Shown: positions 52,302 through 62,748, counted from the stretch's first letter. The stretch is DNA of 64,000 nt from Cetobacterium sp. 8H (GCF_014250675.1 NZ_JACHTG010000003.1:1-64000), one strand, 5' to 3'. Notes: a model not told the origin generated them from the sequence alone. Numbers and translations: made by a program.

Positions 52302-53759
52302 ATGTTTAGTTATTTACAAAAAATTGGTAAGGCCTTAATGGTTCCAGTTGCTGTTTTACCTGCTGCTGCTATACTATTAGGATTAGGATATTTTATTGAC
52401 CCAGTTGCTTGGGGAGGGAATAGTGCTGTAGCTGCATTCTTTATTAAATCAGGAGCTGCTATAATAGATCAAATGCCGATATTATTTGCAGTTGGAGTTG
52501 CTTTTGGAATGTCTAAGGATAAAAACGGAGCTGCTGCATTAACAGGACTAGTTGGATTCTTAGTACTTACTAACTTATTATCACCTGGAGCTGTTGGGCA
52601 GATTATGAAAATTGATAATGTTCCTGTTGGTTTTAGTAAGATAAACAACCAATTTATAGGAATATTAGTGGGAGTAATTTCATCTGCTTTATACAATAGA
52701 TTTAGTGATGTTGAGTTACCTAAAGCAATGTCTTTCTTTAGTGGAAAAAGATTAGTTCCAATTATTACATCATTTGTTATGATAATAGTGGCATTTATAT
52801 TAATGTATATTTGGCCAGGTATTTATAACGGATTAGTAACATTTGGAGAATCTATAAGTGGCCTTGGAGCTGTTGGGGCAGGAATCTATGGATTCTTAAA
52901 TAGATTATTAATTCCTGTTGGATTACACCATGCATTAAACTCTGTATTCTGGTTTGATGTGGCTGGAATAAATGATATACCTAAATTCTTAGGTGGAGCT
53001 CAATCTATAGCTAATGGTACAGGAATCCCAGGAGTAACTGGGATGTATCAAGCTGGATTCTTCCCAATCATGATGTTTGGTCTTTTAGGAGCTGCTGCTG
53101 CTTTTGTTAAAACAGCTAAGCCAGAAAATAAAGATAAAATTAAATCTATTATGATTGCTGCTGGATTTGCTACATTCTTAACAGGTGTTACAGAGCCTTT
53201 AGAGTTTGCATTCATGTTCGTTGCACCAGGATTATATTTAGTTCATGCTATTTTAACAGGAATCTCTGTATTTATAGCTGCTAGTATGCATTGGATTGCT
53301 GGATTTGGATTCTCTGCTGGTTTAATAGATATGCTATTATCTTCTAGAAACCCTCTAGCTACTCAATGGTATATGCTTATTGTTCAAGGGTTAGTATTCT
53401 TCTTCCTATATTATTTTATATTTGTATTCGTTATAAACAAATTTAACTTAAAAACTCCAGGAAGAGAAACAGAAGATACAGATTCAACAGATTCAACTCC
53501 AAAAGCAAAAATAACTTCAAATGACGAGTTAGCTGCTGCTTTAATTCCTTTATTAGGAGGAGTAGATAATATTGTTTCTGTAGATAACTGTATCACAAGA
53601 TTGAGACTTGATGTTAAAGATTCATCTCTTGTTAATGATGCTGCAATCAAAAAAATAACTAGTGGTGTTTTAAAGCCAGGAAAAACTTCTGTTCAAGTTA
53701 TTATTGGAACACAGGTTGAATTTGTAGCTAATACTTTGAAAAAATTAACTAATAAGTAA
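52302..53759 (+). CDS. nagE: PTS N-acetylglucosamine-type EIICB component
   Basis: 485 aa. EIIC of the glucose/GlcNAc family (~1-385): KIGKALMVPVAVLPAAAIL at the start, GFLNRLLIPVGLHHALNSVF, GMYQAGFFPIMMFGL, and FLTGVTEPLEFAFMFV. EIIB (~410-485) holds the phosphorylated Cys ~430 in SVDNCITRLRLDV. No EIIA domain, so a separate EIIA must supply phosphate. The GHYQAGFFPIMMFG-like block favours GlcNAc over glucose or maltose, but the sugar is not certain. Confidence 0.85.
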   Translation: MFSYLQKIGKALMVPVAVLPAAAILLGLGYFIDPVAWGGNSAVAAFFIKSGAAIIDQMPILFAVGVAFGMSKDKNGAAALTGLVGFLVLTNLLSPGAVGQIMKIDNVPVGFSKINNQFIGILVGVISSALYNRFSDVELPKAMSFFSGKRLVPIITSFVMIIVAFILMYIWPGIYNGLVTFGESISGLGAVGAGIYGFLNRLLIPVGLHHALNSVFWFDVAGINDIPKFLGGAQSIANGTGIPGVTGMYQAGFFPIMMFGLLGAAAAFVKTAKPENKDKIKSIMIAAGFATFLTGVTEPLEFAFMFVAPGLYLVHAILTGISVFIAASMHWIAGFGFSAGLIDMLLSSRNPLATQWYMLIVQGLVFFFLYYFIFVFVINKFNLKTPGRETEDTDSTDSTPKAKITSNDELAAALIPLLGGVDNIVSVDNCITRLRLDVKDSSLVNDAAIKKITSGVLKPGKTSVQVIIGTQVEFVANTLKKLTNK

Positions 53760-53767
53760 TAAATATT

Positions 53768-53799
53768 TAGAGTTGAGATTATTCTCAACTCTTTTTTTA
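53768..53799 (+). terminator. Terminator of the PTS gene
   Basis: AGAGTTGAGA/TCTCAACTCT with a short loop and T7. Confidence 0.85.
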
Positions 53800-53883
53800 T
53801 TGTTAGCTTAAATTTGAATTTTTAAAGTTTCAATGGTAAACTGTAATAAGAATACAATATGATTTTAATATAAGGAGATGTTT

Positions 53884-55059
53884 ATGAAAATACTTCATAC
53901 TTCTGATTGGCATCTTGGTAAAAAATTAGAAGGCCAATCTAGACTTAATGAGCAAAAGAAGTTTATAGATGCACTAGAAACAATTGTAGACACTGAAAAT
54001 ATAGACTTGATATTATTAGCAGGAGATATTTACGATACATATAATCCATCAGCAGAAGCTGAAAAACTATTCTTTGATAGTATAAAAATATTATCAAAAA
54101 ATGGAGAAGTGGGTATAGTTATTATTCCTGGAAACCATGATAATCCTCAAAGATTAGCATCGGTTTGCTCTTTAGCTAAAGATTATGGTGTCATCATCTA
54201 TGAAAGAGCATTTCAGGAAATTCCTATTGGAAAATATGGGTGCTTCAATATATATAACTCCAATCAAGGTGGAATTTTCATAGAAAAAAATGGAGAGAAA
54301 ATATATATATATACTTTACCATTTCCTAGTGAAACTACTCTTAATGAAACATTTAATGATATAAAGTTTAATATAAGAATAAAAGAAATTTTAGAAGAAG
54401 GAGTTAATCAAAACAAAGATGGAATTCCAACTATTTTAATGACACATATATATGTTGCTGGCTCTATGGGTGAAGGAGATGTTGCTTTAGAATTAGGTGG
54501 TGCTAGAGCCATTGGTGTAGACGACTTACCCAAAGCTAATTATATCGCTCTTGGACATGTCCATAAACCTATGAGTTTTAAAAATAAAAATGCATACTAC
54601 TGTGGCTCACCTATTGAGTATAGAGTTACTGAAAATAAATTTGATAAAAAAGTTTTTGCCATAGATATTTCCAAAGATAAAACTACGGTTAAAGATATTT
54701 TATTAGAAAATTATAAACCAATTAGAGAATATACAGTTATGGGATCTGAAGAAGCAATTAAAAAATCTGAAGAGCTTTCAAATGCCAACGAATGGATTTA
54801 TTTATATGTAAAGTTAGATACCCCATTAACAAATTCTGAAATTAGAAAAATTAAAAACAATAAAAATATTTTAGAAATAATTCCAATAATCGAAACAAAA
54901 GAAAATATAATTGAAGTTTCAAATTATAACGAACAGAATTTAGAAGAGGCTTTTATTGAATTTTTCAAGGAAGAAAGTGATGGATTAGAGCCAAATAGTA
55001 ATCTAAAGAAACTTTTTTTAAGTCTTATAGAGGAGGGGGAAAAAATTGAGACCAATTAA
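53884..55059 (+). CDS. sbcD: Exonuclease SbcCD, nuclease subunit D
   Basis: 391 aa Mre11-type phosphoesterase. Metal-binding motifs: HTSDWHLGK (~4-12), LAGDIYD, IPGNHDNPQR, MTHIYVAG, LGHVHKP. Trims DNA ends and hairpins with SbcC. The ATG at 53884 is used because AAGGAG sits 6 nt upstream; the earlier ATG at 53878 overlaps that site. SbcC overlaps its end by 14 nt. Confidence 0.95.
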   Translation: MKILHTSDWHLGKKLEGQSRLNEQKKFIDALETIVDTENIDLILLAGDIYDTYNPSAEAEKLFFDSIKILSKNGEVGIVIIPGNHDNPQRLASVCSLAKDYGVIIYERAFQEIPIGKYGCFNIYNSNQGGIFIEKNGEKIYIYTLPFPSETTLNETFNDIKFNIRIKEILEEGVNQNKDGIPTILMTHIYVAGSMGEGDVALELGGARAIGVDDLPKANYIALGHVHKPMSFKNKNAYYCGSPIEYRVTENKFDKKVFAIDISKDKTTVKDILLENYKPIREYTVMGSEEAIKKSEELSNANEWIYLYVKLDTPLTNSEIRKIKNNKNILEIIPIIETKENIIEVSNYNEQNLEEAFIEFFKEESDGLEPNSNLKKLFLSLIEEGEKIETN

Positions 55060-58033
55060 ACTTGAAATAACAGGATTACAAAGTTTTTCTAAAAAACAAA
55101 GTATCGATTTTGATGAACTGACCTCTTTAGGCCTTTTTGGTATCTTCGGAGAAACCGGTAGCGGAAAATCAACGATATTAGACGCTATAATTCTGGCTAT
55201 TTTCGACGAGATTCCAAGAACAATGGGACGACAAGGTAAAAATATAAAACCTTGTTTAAACCAAGATAGTGACGTTTTAGAAGTATACTTAAAATTTGCC
55301 CTTGGAAAAGATATATTTGAAATAACCAGAGTTTATAAAAAGAAGTTTAACCGAAAGGGAGAAGAAAAATTTGATCAAATGAATCCAATTTTAATTTTAA
55401 ATGGAGATATTATAGCGGATACAGTAAAAAATGTAGAAACTAAGATTGGAGAATACTTTGGAATAGGTGTCAGTGATTTTACTAGATCTGTTGTTTTACC
55501 ACAGGGTAAGTTTAGTGATTTTCTAAAACTAAAAGGTGCCGAAAAAATGACAATGTTGGAAAATATATTCGATTTAGAAAAATATGGAACTCAAATCTCT
55601 GAAAAATTAAAATTTAAAAATAATCTATTAAAAGATAAGATTTCTTCTCTACAGAATCAAATTCAAGGCAAAGGAGACATCTCAGTAGAAGTTATAAACA
55701 ATTTAGAAAATGACTATGCTGAAAAAATATCAAGTTTAGATTCAATCAAAACAAGAAAAGAATCTCTTGAATCAATATATGAGGAAACTAAAGTTATAAA
55801 AGAGCTAACTCAAGATATAGAAAAGTACAATTTAAGTTTAAATAATTTAAAATTAAATGAATCCACTATTAAAAAATATGAATCGGATATTCAAAATCAT
55901 GAGAGTGCTCTACTTTTCAAAGAAAGAATAGAAGATATAAACCGATTAAAGAGTGACTTAGAAAGTAAAAATACTGAACTTATGAAGAGTAAAGAAATTC
56001 AAACTAAACTTGATATTCAAAATAATTCTTTAAAAGAAGAAGAAAACGAAAGAACTTACTCTTTAAACAGAGTATCAAGAGAGTTAGATACACTTAAGAT
56101 AGACTATAGAGAGTTGGATTCTTTAAGAATAGGGATTCAACTCTTAAACAATCTTCATTATAAAGAAAACCAACTGAAAGATTCAAGTATCTTATTAGAA
56201 GAGTTTGAGTGTCAACTGAATAAAAATAATAATTCCTTAAAAGATTTAAAAGAAACTCTTATGAAGAATGAAAAATCAAAAGAGCAATTAGAAAAAATTG
56301 ATAGTAATCAAATTGAAAGAAAAATGGAAGAAATTAGTAATTTAAAAAATGATATTGAAAGAAGTAGTGCTTTAAATAAGAGATTACAAGATTTAAAAAC
56401 TACTGAAGAAAATATAAAAAATAGTTTTAATTCTATAGATATTGAACTTGAAAATCTTGAAATTCTTAGCAGAAACAATCTTGCAGTTGAATTGGCAAAA
56501 CATTTATCTGATGGTAATTCTTGTCCTGTTTGTGGATCTATACATCATCCTCATATTGCAACTAGTCAAAGTGATTTTGACTCAAATAAATTAAAAACTT
56601 TAAGAGAAGATAAAGCAACTATTGAAAGAAACTTGATAGCTGTTCAAACACAGATAGTTCATATAAAAGATGAATTAAACTCCATACAAAACTTAAAAGA
56701 TATTGAAACTTTAAAAAATCTATTATTAGAAAAAATAGAAGAAGCTAATAGTTTAAAAGATTCGTTTAACAAAGCATCTATTGAAGAAAGAAAATTAGAC
56801 GAAATTATATTAACATGTAAGAATAATATTACACATATTCAAGGAGATAACAATAAAATTCTAGAAAGTATCTCAAAAGTAAATGATAAAATATTGGATA
56901 TCAAAAAACAAATTCTCGTTGAACAAGAAAAAATAGATACCCTTCATTTAGAAAATAAATCGTTAGATTATATGGAAAATAGAAAATATATTTTAGAACA
57001 GATGGATAGTCAAAGTAGAGAATTAATAAACATAAAAATAACTATAGATGAAGACTTAAAAAAAATTAAAGATCAGCTGTTTGAAAATCTAAAAAAAATA
57101 CAAGAAAGTACTTTGACCATAGGTCGATTAGAAGAAAATATAAGCATTTTAACTATTAAATTAAATTTAGATGAAACTTCTTTAAATGATGAAATAAAAG
57201 CTCAAGGATTTAACTCAGTAAACACAATCCTTACTTTTATATTAGATGATGTTTCTGCTATTGAATTGAAAAAGAATATTGAAACTCACTATAATGAAGA
57301 AATTAGGTTTAAAAGTTTAATGGATGAAGCTCTATTTAAACTAGATGGAAAAACCTTCTCTAAAGAAAAGTGGGAAAATCTTCAAAATGATTATTCTCAA
57401 ATTAAAGAGGATGAAAAAAAATTAAATGAACAGATAACAACTATTAAAACAAATTTAGAGAGATTAAAAACTCTTATTAAAGAAGCTGAAGAACTTTTAA
57501 ACCGAATAAGTATTCTCACTAAAGAGCAAGATGATATAGTTATGCTTCAAAAGAAAATGGAAGGTAAGAAGTTTGTTAAATTCTTAGCCAGAAAAAAATT
57601 AAATTATATTGTTTATCAAGCTTCAAAGAGATTGCAACAAATTACAAGAGGAAGATACACTATTACTGTTGATAACAATTGTGATTTTAATATTGTGGAT
57701 GCATTCAATAGTAACTTTACTAGAGAGTGCTCCACTCTTTCTGGCGGTGAAACATTTATTGTTTCATTAGTACTAGCTTTGGCTCTATCTAGCCAACTGC
57801 AACTAAAAGGAAAAATTCAATTAGAGTTTTTCTTTTTAGATGAAGGATTCGGTACTTTAGATAGTACTCTTTTAGATAGAGTTATTGAAATTCTTGAAGA
57901 GATAAAGTGGAAAGAAAAGATGAAAATTGGAATAATTAGTCATGTTGAAGATCTAAAAATTAGAATCCCTAGAAGGCTAGAAGTTTCAGCAGCTGTTCCT
58001 GGAGAAAAAGGAAGTACAATTAAATTAATATAA
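55046..58033 (+). CDS. sbcC: Exonuclease SbcCD, ATPase subunit C
   Basis: 995 aa SMC/Rad50-like ATPase. Walker A GIFGETGSGKSTIL (~30-43), two long coiled coils around the zinc hook CPVCGS (Cys ~493, ~496), ABC signature CSTLSGGETFIVSLVLAL, Walker B LEFFFLDEGFGTLD. Start is TTG with AGGAGGGG 7 nt upstream, inside the end of sbcD: translational coupling. Confidence 0.95.
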   Translation: MRPIKLEITGLQSFSKKQSIDFDELTSLGLFGIFGETGSGKSTILDAIILAIFDEIPRTMGRQGKNIKPCLNQDSDVLEVYLKFALGKDIFEITRVYKKKFNRKGEEKFDQMNPILILNGDIIADTVKNVETKIGEYFGIGVSDFTRSVVLPQGKFSDFLKLKGAEKMTMLENIFDLEKYGTQISEKLKFKNNLLKDKISSLQNQIQGKGDISVEVINNLENDYAEKISSLDSIKTRKESLESIYEETKVIKELTQDIEKYNLSLNNLKLNESTIKKYESDIQNHESALLFKERIEDINRLKSDLESKNTELMKSKEIQTKLDIQNNSLKEEENERTYSLNRVSRELDTLKIDYRELDSLRIGIQLLNNLHYKENQLKDSSILLEEFECQLNKNNNSLKDLKETLMKNEKSKEQLEKIDSNQIERKMEEISNLKNDIERSSALNKRLQDLKTTEENIKNSFNSIDIELENLEILSRNNLAVELAKHLSDGNSCPVCGSIHHPHIATSQSDFDSNKLKTLREDKATIERNLIAVQTQIVHIKDELNSIQNLKDIETLKNLLLEKIEEANSLKDSFNKASIEERKLDEIILTCKNNITHIQGDNNKILESISKVNDKILDIKKQILVEQEKIDTLHLENKSLDYMENRKYILEQMDSQSRELINIKITIDEDLKKIKDQLFENLKKIQESTLTIGRLEENISILTIKLNLDETSLNDEIKAQGFNSVNTILTFILDDVSAIELKKNIETHYNEEIRFKSLMDEALFKLDGKTFSKEKWENLQNDYSQIKEDEKKLNEQITTIKTNLERLKTLIKEAEELLNRISILTKEQDDIVMLQKKMEGKKFVKFLARKKLNYIVYQASKRLQQITRGRYTITVDNNCDFNIVDAFNSNFTRECSTLSGGETFIVSLVLALALSSQLQLKGKIQLEFFFLDEGFGTLDSTLLDRVIEILEEIKWKEKMKIGIISHVEDLKIRIPRRLEVSAAVPGEKGSTIKLI

Positions 58034-58056
58034 CAATTATGAAATGAGAGGTTTTA

Positions 58057-58836
58057 ATGAGAACAATTGGAGTATTTGATTCTGGGGTTGGGGGAATTTC
58101 AGTTTTAAAAGAGATTTTAAAAGAGTTTCCAAACGATAATATAATATATTTTGGGGATAGTTTACATGCTCCTTATGGGGATAGAAGCATAGAAGAAATA
58201 AGAAGATTATGTTTGAAGGTCTCTGATTTTTTGGTTTTTGACAAAGAGGTGGACGCTCTCGTTATTGCGTGTAACACTGCTACTGGAGCCGCAATTAATA
58301 TAATGCAAGAACGGTATAATATTCCTGTTGTAGGAGTTGTAGATAATGGCGTTAATGAAGCTATAAATAGTACCAGCAACAATCTTATTGGTATTATTGC
58401 AACTCCAGCTACAGTTAAAATGAACATATATCCAAATACAATTTTTAAATTGGCGCCCCAAAATAGTGTTTTTCAGGTTGAATGCCCATTATTTGTTGCA
58501 ATGATTGAAAATGGATGGGTAGATTCTATTGAAAGTGATAACTTAATTAAAAGTTATATCAGTAAGTTTTCTGAAAATATTGATACACTTATTCTAGGAT
58601 GTACTCATTACCCTTTAATAACTAAATATATATCAAGATATTTTTCAGGAAAAATAGTTAATCCAGCAAAAGAAACATCTAAATCTTTAAAAAAAATTAT
58701 TGGAGATGGAAAAGAAAATTTAAAATATAATCCTAGTAGAGTTTTTTTTGTAAGTGGAGAGCTACAAAAATTTAAAAAAGTAGCTGAAGAATTTTTAGAA
58801 CAACCAATCGAAGATATTAGAAAAATTATTTTATAG
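58057..58836 (+). CDS. murI: Glutamate racemase
   Basis: 259 aa. Supplies D-glutamate for peptidoglycan. The two catalytic cysteines are in VIACNTATGAA (~70-80) and LILGCTHYPLI (~180-190); IGVFDSGVGGISVLKE opens the fold. 23 nt after sbcC. Confidence 0.95.
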   Translation: MRTIGVFDSGVGGISVLKEILKEFPNDNIIYFGDSLHAPYGDRSIEEIRRLCLKVSDFLVFDKEVDALVIACNTATGAAINIMQERYNIPVVGVVDNGVNEAINSTSNNLIGIIATPATVKMNIYPNTIFKLAPQNSVFQVECPLFVAMIENGWVDSIESDNLIKSYISKFSENIDTLILGCTHYPLITKYISRYFSGKIVNPAKETSKSLKKIIGDGKENLKYNPSRVFFVSGELQKFKKVAEEFLEQPIEDIRKIIL

Positions 58837-58847
58837 GAGATGAATCT

Positions 58848-60341
58848 ATGAATACTCTAAAACTAATCATACTATTTGCTTTTATGATTAGCAATTTAAT
58901 ATTTGGAAAAGATATTTTGCATAAAAATGAAGTATTTAATATTGCCCAAGAATCCGACCCAAGAACATTTGATCCACACTTTGGAAACGATGGATTTTCT
59001 CTTAGAATAAATCGTTTAATCTACTCTAGATTATTCGAAAAAGATTCAAATATGAATACTATCCCAGGTGTTATAAAAAATTATAAAATTATAGATAATA
59101 AAAATATTGATTTTACTTTAAAAGATAATGTTCGTTTTCAAAATGGTGAAAATTTAACGTCTGAGGATGTTAAATTTTCTTTTGAACGTATGAAAAACTC
59201 TCCTAGGATTTCTGCGGTTCTTCCTCCTGTACAAGAAATTATAGTTAAAGATGAAAAGAATTTTACTATGAAATTATCAAAACCATTTTCACCTATAATT
59301 GATCAGCTTACCCATCCTGCACTAAGTATTGTAAGCAAACGATACCTCGAAGGAAATCCCAAAATTTTAATAAATAAACCTATGGGTAGCGGAAAATATA
59401 TTTTAAAAGAGTGGTCTCCTGGAGAAGGGTTAACACTTGAAAGGTTTGAAAATTATTTTAAAGATAAACCTAGTTATAAGACAATACATATAAAAATAGT
59501 GCCTTTAGCTACAAATAGAACTTTTACTTTAGAAACGGGAGAAGTAGATTTAGCTTTCGCTCTGCCAATTCAAGACAAAGAAGTTATTGATAGAAACCCA
59601 AACTTAACATATCTTTCAAAACCATCTTTTTCTTATACTTATGTAGGATTAAATTTAAATAAAGAAATTTTTAAAGATATGGATATTAGAAAAGCTATTA
59701 ATTTAGCTATTGATAAAAAAACGATATTAGATGTTGTTCTAAATGGACATGGTAAAATTGCTAATTCACCTGTTGCTGAGGGTGTTAATGGTTATAATAA
59801 AAATCTAAAGGAGATTTTTTATAATAAAGATGAAGCTATAAAATTAATGAAAAATCGAAATTTTAATCTTACTTTAGCCACAATGAATAACAATATTGAC
59901 ATTCAAACTGCTGAGCTTATTGCGGGTTATTTAAAAGAAATTGGAATATCTGTACAAATATATGTTTTAGAACCTAATATATATTGGACAAAGACAAACC
60001 AAGGTGAATTTGATATGTTCATTGGCTCTTGGGGAAGTGTCACAGGTGATTCCGATTATGCATTATACCCAACACACCATTCAACATCCTTTGGTGCTCC
60101 AGGAAACAGAACTTTTTTCAATGATAAAAAAGTAGATTTCTTATTAGATAAAGCTAGAAATACTCTAAATCAAAATGAAAGAAATGAAATTTATATGCAA
60201 ATACAAGAGTTAATTGTCCAAAGTCACAGTGAAGTTATGCTTTTTTACAGAGACTTAAATGGAGGAATCAATAACAAAATTAAGGGATTTGACCTATACC
60301 CTATTCCTATTCATGACTACTCATTAGGAACTATTCATTAA
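58848..60341 (+). CDS. Peptide/nickel-type ABC substrate-binding protein (SBP family 5)
   Basis: 497 aa. Signal peptide MNTLKLIILFAFMISNLIFG, no lipobox Cys. Family landmarks: ESDPRTFDPHFGNDGFSLRI, LTSEDVKFSFERMKNS, NKPMGSGKYILKEWSPGEGL, DIRKAINLAIDKKTILDVVL. Binds oligopeptides or similar in the periplasm; it has no permease or ATPase beside it and must use one encoded elsewhere. 12 nt after murI with AGGAGA. Confidence 0.88.
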   Translation: MNTLKLIILFAFMISNLIFGKDILHKNEVFNIAQESDPRTFDPHFGNDGFSLRINRLIYSRLFEKDSNMNTIPGVIKNYKIIDNKNIDFTLKDNVRFQNGENLTSEDVKFSFERMKNSPRISAVLPPVQEIIVKDEKNFTMKLSKPFSPIIDQLTHPALSIVSKRYLEGNPKILINKPMGSGKYILKEWSPGEGLTLERFENYFKDKPSYKTIHIKIVPLATNRTFTLETGEVDLAFALPIQDKEVIDRNPNLTYLSKPSFSYTYVGLNLNKEIFKDMDIRKAINLAIDKKTILDVVLNGHGKIANSPVAEGVNGYNKNLKEIFYNKDEAIKLMKNRNFNLTLATMNNNIDIQTAELIAGYLKEIGISVQIYVLEPNIYWTKTNQGEFDMFIGSWGSVTGDSDYALYPTHHSTSFGAPGNRTFFNDKKVDFLLDKARNTLNQNERNEIYMQIQELIVQSHSEVMLFYRDLNGGINNKIKGFDLYPIPIHDYSLGTIH

Positions 60342-60369
60342 AATAATGATTTAAATTTAGGGAAAGTAT

Positions 60370-60398
60370 TTGACTTTATTATATTCATGTTGTAATAA
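60370..60398 (+). promoter_or_regulatory. Promoter of the 121-aa protein
   Basis: TTGACT (60370-60375), 17 nt, TAATAA (60393-60398), before the ATG at 60433. Confidence 0.6.
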
Positions 60399-60432
60399 TT
60401 ATAATAATAAAATGAATAAAGGGGTTGATACC

Positions 60433-60798
60433 ATGATTATAGCTTATGAAAAACTTACAAACTCATATCAAAATATTATTAAAGAGAATCTTTTCCATAT
60501 AGGAGAGGGATTCATTCTTGATAATCAAAATAATGTACTTCATAAATTTAATAGTATTAACGATGTTACTCTTGAAGTTTTAGAAGGTTTAAATGTTTCT
60601 AAAGGCGAGATTGTCTTGGTTTATCCTTGTAATTTAAGAGATAAAAGAAAAACTTTAGATGTTTGTGTTGAATCTTACATAGTAAGAAATCATAACTTTG
60701 ATAAAATTTGTGAAGCTATTCATGGATGCCCTTGTACAAAACGAAATATAATTATACATTCAGATATTGATCTTAGAAATTGTAGAGTTCTTTTCTAA
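60433..60798 (+). CDS. Cysteine-containing small protein of unknown function
   Basis: 121 aa from MIIAYEKLTNSYQNIIKENL. Soluble, with a mixed fold; seven or so scattered cysteines in YPCNLRDKRKT, DVCVESYIV, ICEAIHGCPCTKRN and RNCRVLF could bind a metal. The ATG at 60433 has GGGG at 9-12 nt; upstream codons would lie over the promoter. Single gene ended by the 60855 hairpin. No family recognised. Confidence 0.6.
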   Translation: MIIAYEKLTNSYQNIIKENLFHIGEGFILDNQNNVLHKFNSINDVTLEVLEGLNVSKGEIVLVYPCNLRDKRKTLDVCVESYIVRNHNFDKICEAIHGCPCTKRNIIIHSDIDLRNCRVLF

Positions 60799-60854
60799 TC
60801 AATAATTAGATTATATTTTAATCTAATTACTAATATTTTTTATCCAAAATATTT

Positions 60855-60882
60855 AGGTGTGATTAAAGTCACACCTTTTTTA
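60855..60882 (+). terminator. Terminator
   Basis: AGGTGTGA/TCACACCT, 6-nt loop, T6. Confidence 0.85.
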
Positions 60883-60929
60883 TTTACATTAATATAAAAT
60901 ACTTGTATATTTAATTCTGGGAGGTATAT

Positions 60930-61706
60930 ATGTTTTTGGAAACAATTGAAAAAGTATCAAATGCTGGGAGTACCAAAGTTAAATTTTTAAAAAATAATTT
61001 TGGAAAATATTTTGTTTTATCAATGTTTGCAGGATTTTTTGTTGGATTAGGAATTCTTTTAATTTTTTCTATCGGTGGTCTCGCTGCACCTACACTTGGT
61101 CCTTTCGGGGCTAGAACTCTTATGGGAGTTGCATTTGGTGTCGCTCTTAGTTTAGTTATAATCTGTGGAAGTGAACTTTTTACAGGAAATAACTTTATCT
61201 TAACTATTTCTTCACTTAGTAAAAAAACGACTTGGGCAGAATCTATTCAATTATGGACAGTATGTTTTTTTGGTAATTTAGCTGGTTCTATTCTATGTGG
61301 ATATTTATTTTCTCTAACGAATTTAACAGTTCATTTTGTTCCTGGAGCTGAAAGTGTTGGTAAGTTCATGATTACAATAGCAACGTTGAAAGCTACAGCA
61401 CCATTCTGGGATCTATTTTATAGAGGTGTTCTTTGTAACATTCTAGTTTGCTTAGCTGTTTGGTGTTCTATAAAAATGACTTCTGAATCTGGAAAATTAA
61501 TTATGATTTGGTGGTGTTTATTTACTTTTATAACAGTAGGATTAGAACATAGTATTGCTAACATGACACTATTTTCCGCTCTAATGTTCAAAGATCCTCA
61601 GTTTTTCATGGGAATGATTACAAATTTAATCCCTGTTACTTTAGGAAACTTTGTAGGTGGAGCAGGACTTGGTGCAGCTTACTACTATGTATCAAAAAAA
61701 GACTAA
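60930..61706 (+). CDS. Formate/nitrite-family channel, candidate hydrosulfide channel
   Basis: 258 aa, six TM helices. FNT features: GFFVGLGILLIFSIGG, CGSELFTGNNFILTIS, GNLAGSILCGY, ATLKATAPFWDLFYRGVLCNILVCLAVW, and a pore His in FITVGLEHSIANMTLF. Could pass formate, nitrite or hydrosulfide. Its neighbour is the asrCBA sulfite reductase operon; an FNT member next to asrABC in Clostridioides difficile is a hydrosulfide channel, so export of HS- is the best guess. It is convergent with asr, not in the operon. Confidence 0.88.
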   Translation: MFLETIEKVSNAGSTKVKFLKNNFGKYFVLSMFAGFFVGLGILLIFSIGGLAAPTLGPFGARTLMGVAFGVALSLVIICGSELFTGNNFILTISSLSKKTTWAESIQLWTVCFFGNLAGSILCGYLFSLTNLTVHFVPGAESVGKFMITIATLKATAPFWDLFYRGVLCNILVCLAVWCSIKMTSESGKLIMIWWCLFTFITVGLEHSIANMTLFSALMFKDPQFFMGMITNLIPVTLGNFVGGAGLGAAYYYVSKKD

Positions 61707-61709
61707 AAT

Positions 61710-61746
61710 AAAAACTCTGCAAATTTAAGTTTGCAGAGTTTTTTTA
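61710..61746. terminator. Bidirectional terminator
   Basis: AAAACTCTGCAAA/TTTGCAGAGTTTT with a TTTAAG loop, between the FNT and asrC genes. Confidence 0.85.
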
Positions 61747-61747
61747 T

Positions 61748-62740
61748 TTATTTTCCTATATCATTTTCTGCTCCAGAATAAATAACACCATTCCAATTAA
61801 CTGTATTTCTTTGAATAGATATTGATTCTAAATTTACTCCTTCTAAAGCCATCTTTTTAAACTCTTGGAATCCTGTCCTGTCAACAATATAACCTATATG
61901 CTCTTTTGGTAAAGCTCTATTTATATATTTATCAACATATTTATAAGTATTTTTTATTATTTTTATAATACTCTCTTCATCTGCCCAAAGTAGCCAATCC
62001 TCAGCAAGTCTTGGATTTTTTTTACCTGTTCTTCCCATTATAGAAAGTCTATAGTACTTTTTCTCGTCTCTTACCCAAGCTGATGTAGGACAATTTATAA
62101 CACACTCTCCACAACCTATGCATTTAGAGTGCTCTCTTATAACTGTGTAATTTTCAGCTCTCAGAGCTCCTGTTGACAATCCTTTACATTTTTTAACACA
62201 TGCTCCACATGAAACACATCTCTCTTTTTCATATATAGGATGAGCCATTCCAATTATTCCAAAATCATGCATTCTTGCTTTTATACAATCATTAGGGCAA
62301 CCTGTTAAAGCTACTTTAAAGTGGAAATCATTTGGGAAAATTTCCTTTTCTATTTTCTTTGCAAACTCAGTTGTATTATATTGAGCTTTTGGACAAACAC
62401 CATTTCCTATACAAGCAGTGATGTTTCTCGTTCCTGCTGCTGGATAACCATTTCCCTCTCCATTTGGCTGATTAATTCCAAAACCATCAATTAGAATTTG
62501 AATCTCCTTATTAACTTCAGATATTTTCTCTATATCAATTCCCTTTATTTCAAATCCTTGACGAGTTGTTATGTGAACTTTTCCATTTCCATATTTTGAA
62601 GCTATTTCAGATATTTTTAGAAGCAGTTCAGCAGTTATTTCTCCTCCTGGAACTCTAACTCTAAGAGCTGTTTTTTTTCTCTCTTTTGTTATTCTATATG
62701 CATTTTTTGTAAAACTTTTTCTATTCAATTCTAAAGCCAT
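61748..62740 (-). CDS. asrC: Anaerobic sulfite reductase subunit C (siroheme)
   Basis: 330 aa. Siroheme/4Fe-4S ligands in TACIGNGVCPKAQY and ALTGCPNDCIKA; two ferredoxin motifs CVSCGACVKKCKG and CIGCGECVINCPTSAW at ~170-215. Catalyses the six-electron reduction of sulfite to sulfide. AGGAGG at 62742-62751; 8 nt after asrB. Confidence 0.94.
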   Translation of the reverse strand: MALELNRKSFTKNAYRITKERKKTALRVRVPGGEITAELLLKISEIASKYGNGKVHITTRQGFEIKGIDIEKISEVNKEIQILIDGFGINQPNGEGNGYPAAGTRNITACIGNGVCPKAQYNTTEFAKKIEKEIFPNDFHFKVALTGCPNDCIKARMHDFGIIGMAHPIYEKERCVSCGACVKKCKGLSTGALRAENYTVIREHSKCIGCGECVINCPTSAWVRDEKKYYRLSIMGRTGKKNPRLAEDWLLWADEESIIKIIKNTYKYVDKYINRALPKEHIGYIVDRTGFQEFKKMALEGVNLESISIQRNTVNWNGVIYSGAENDIGK

Positions 62741-62748
62741 TTTTCCTC

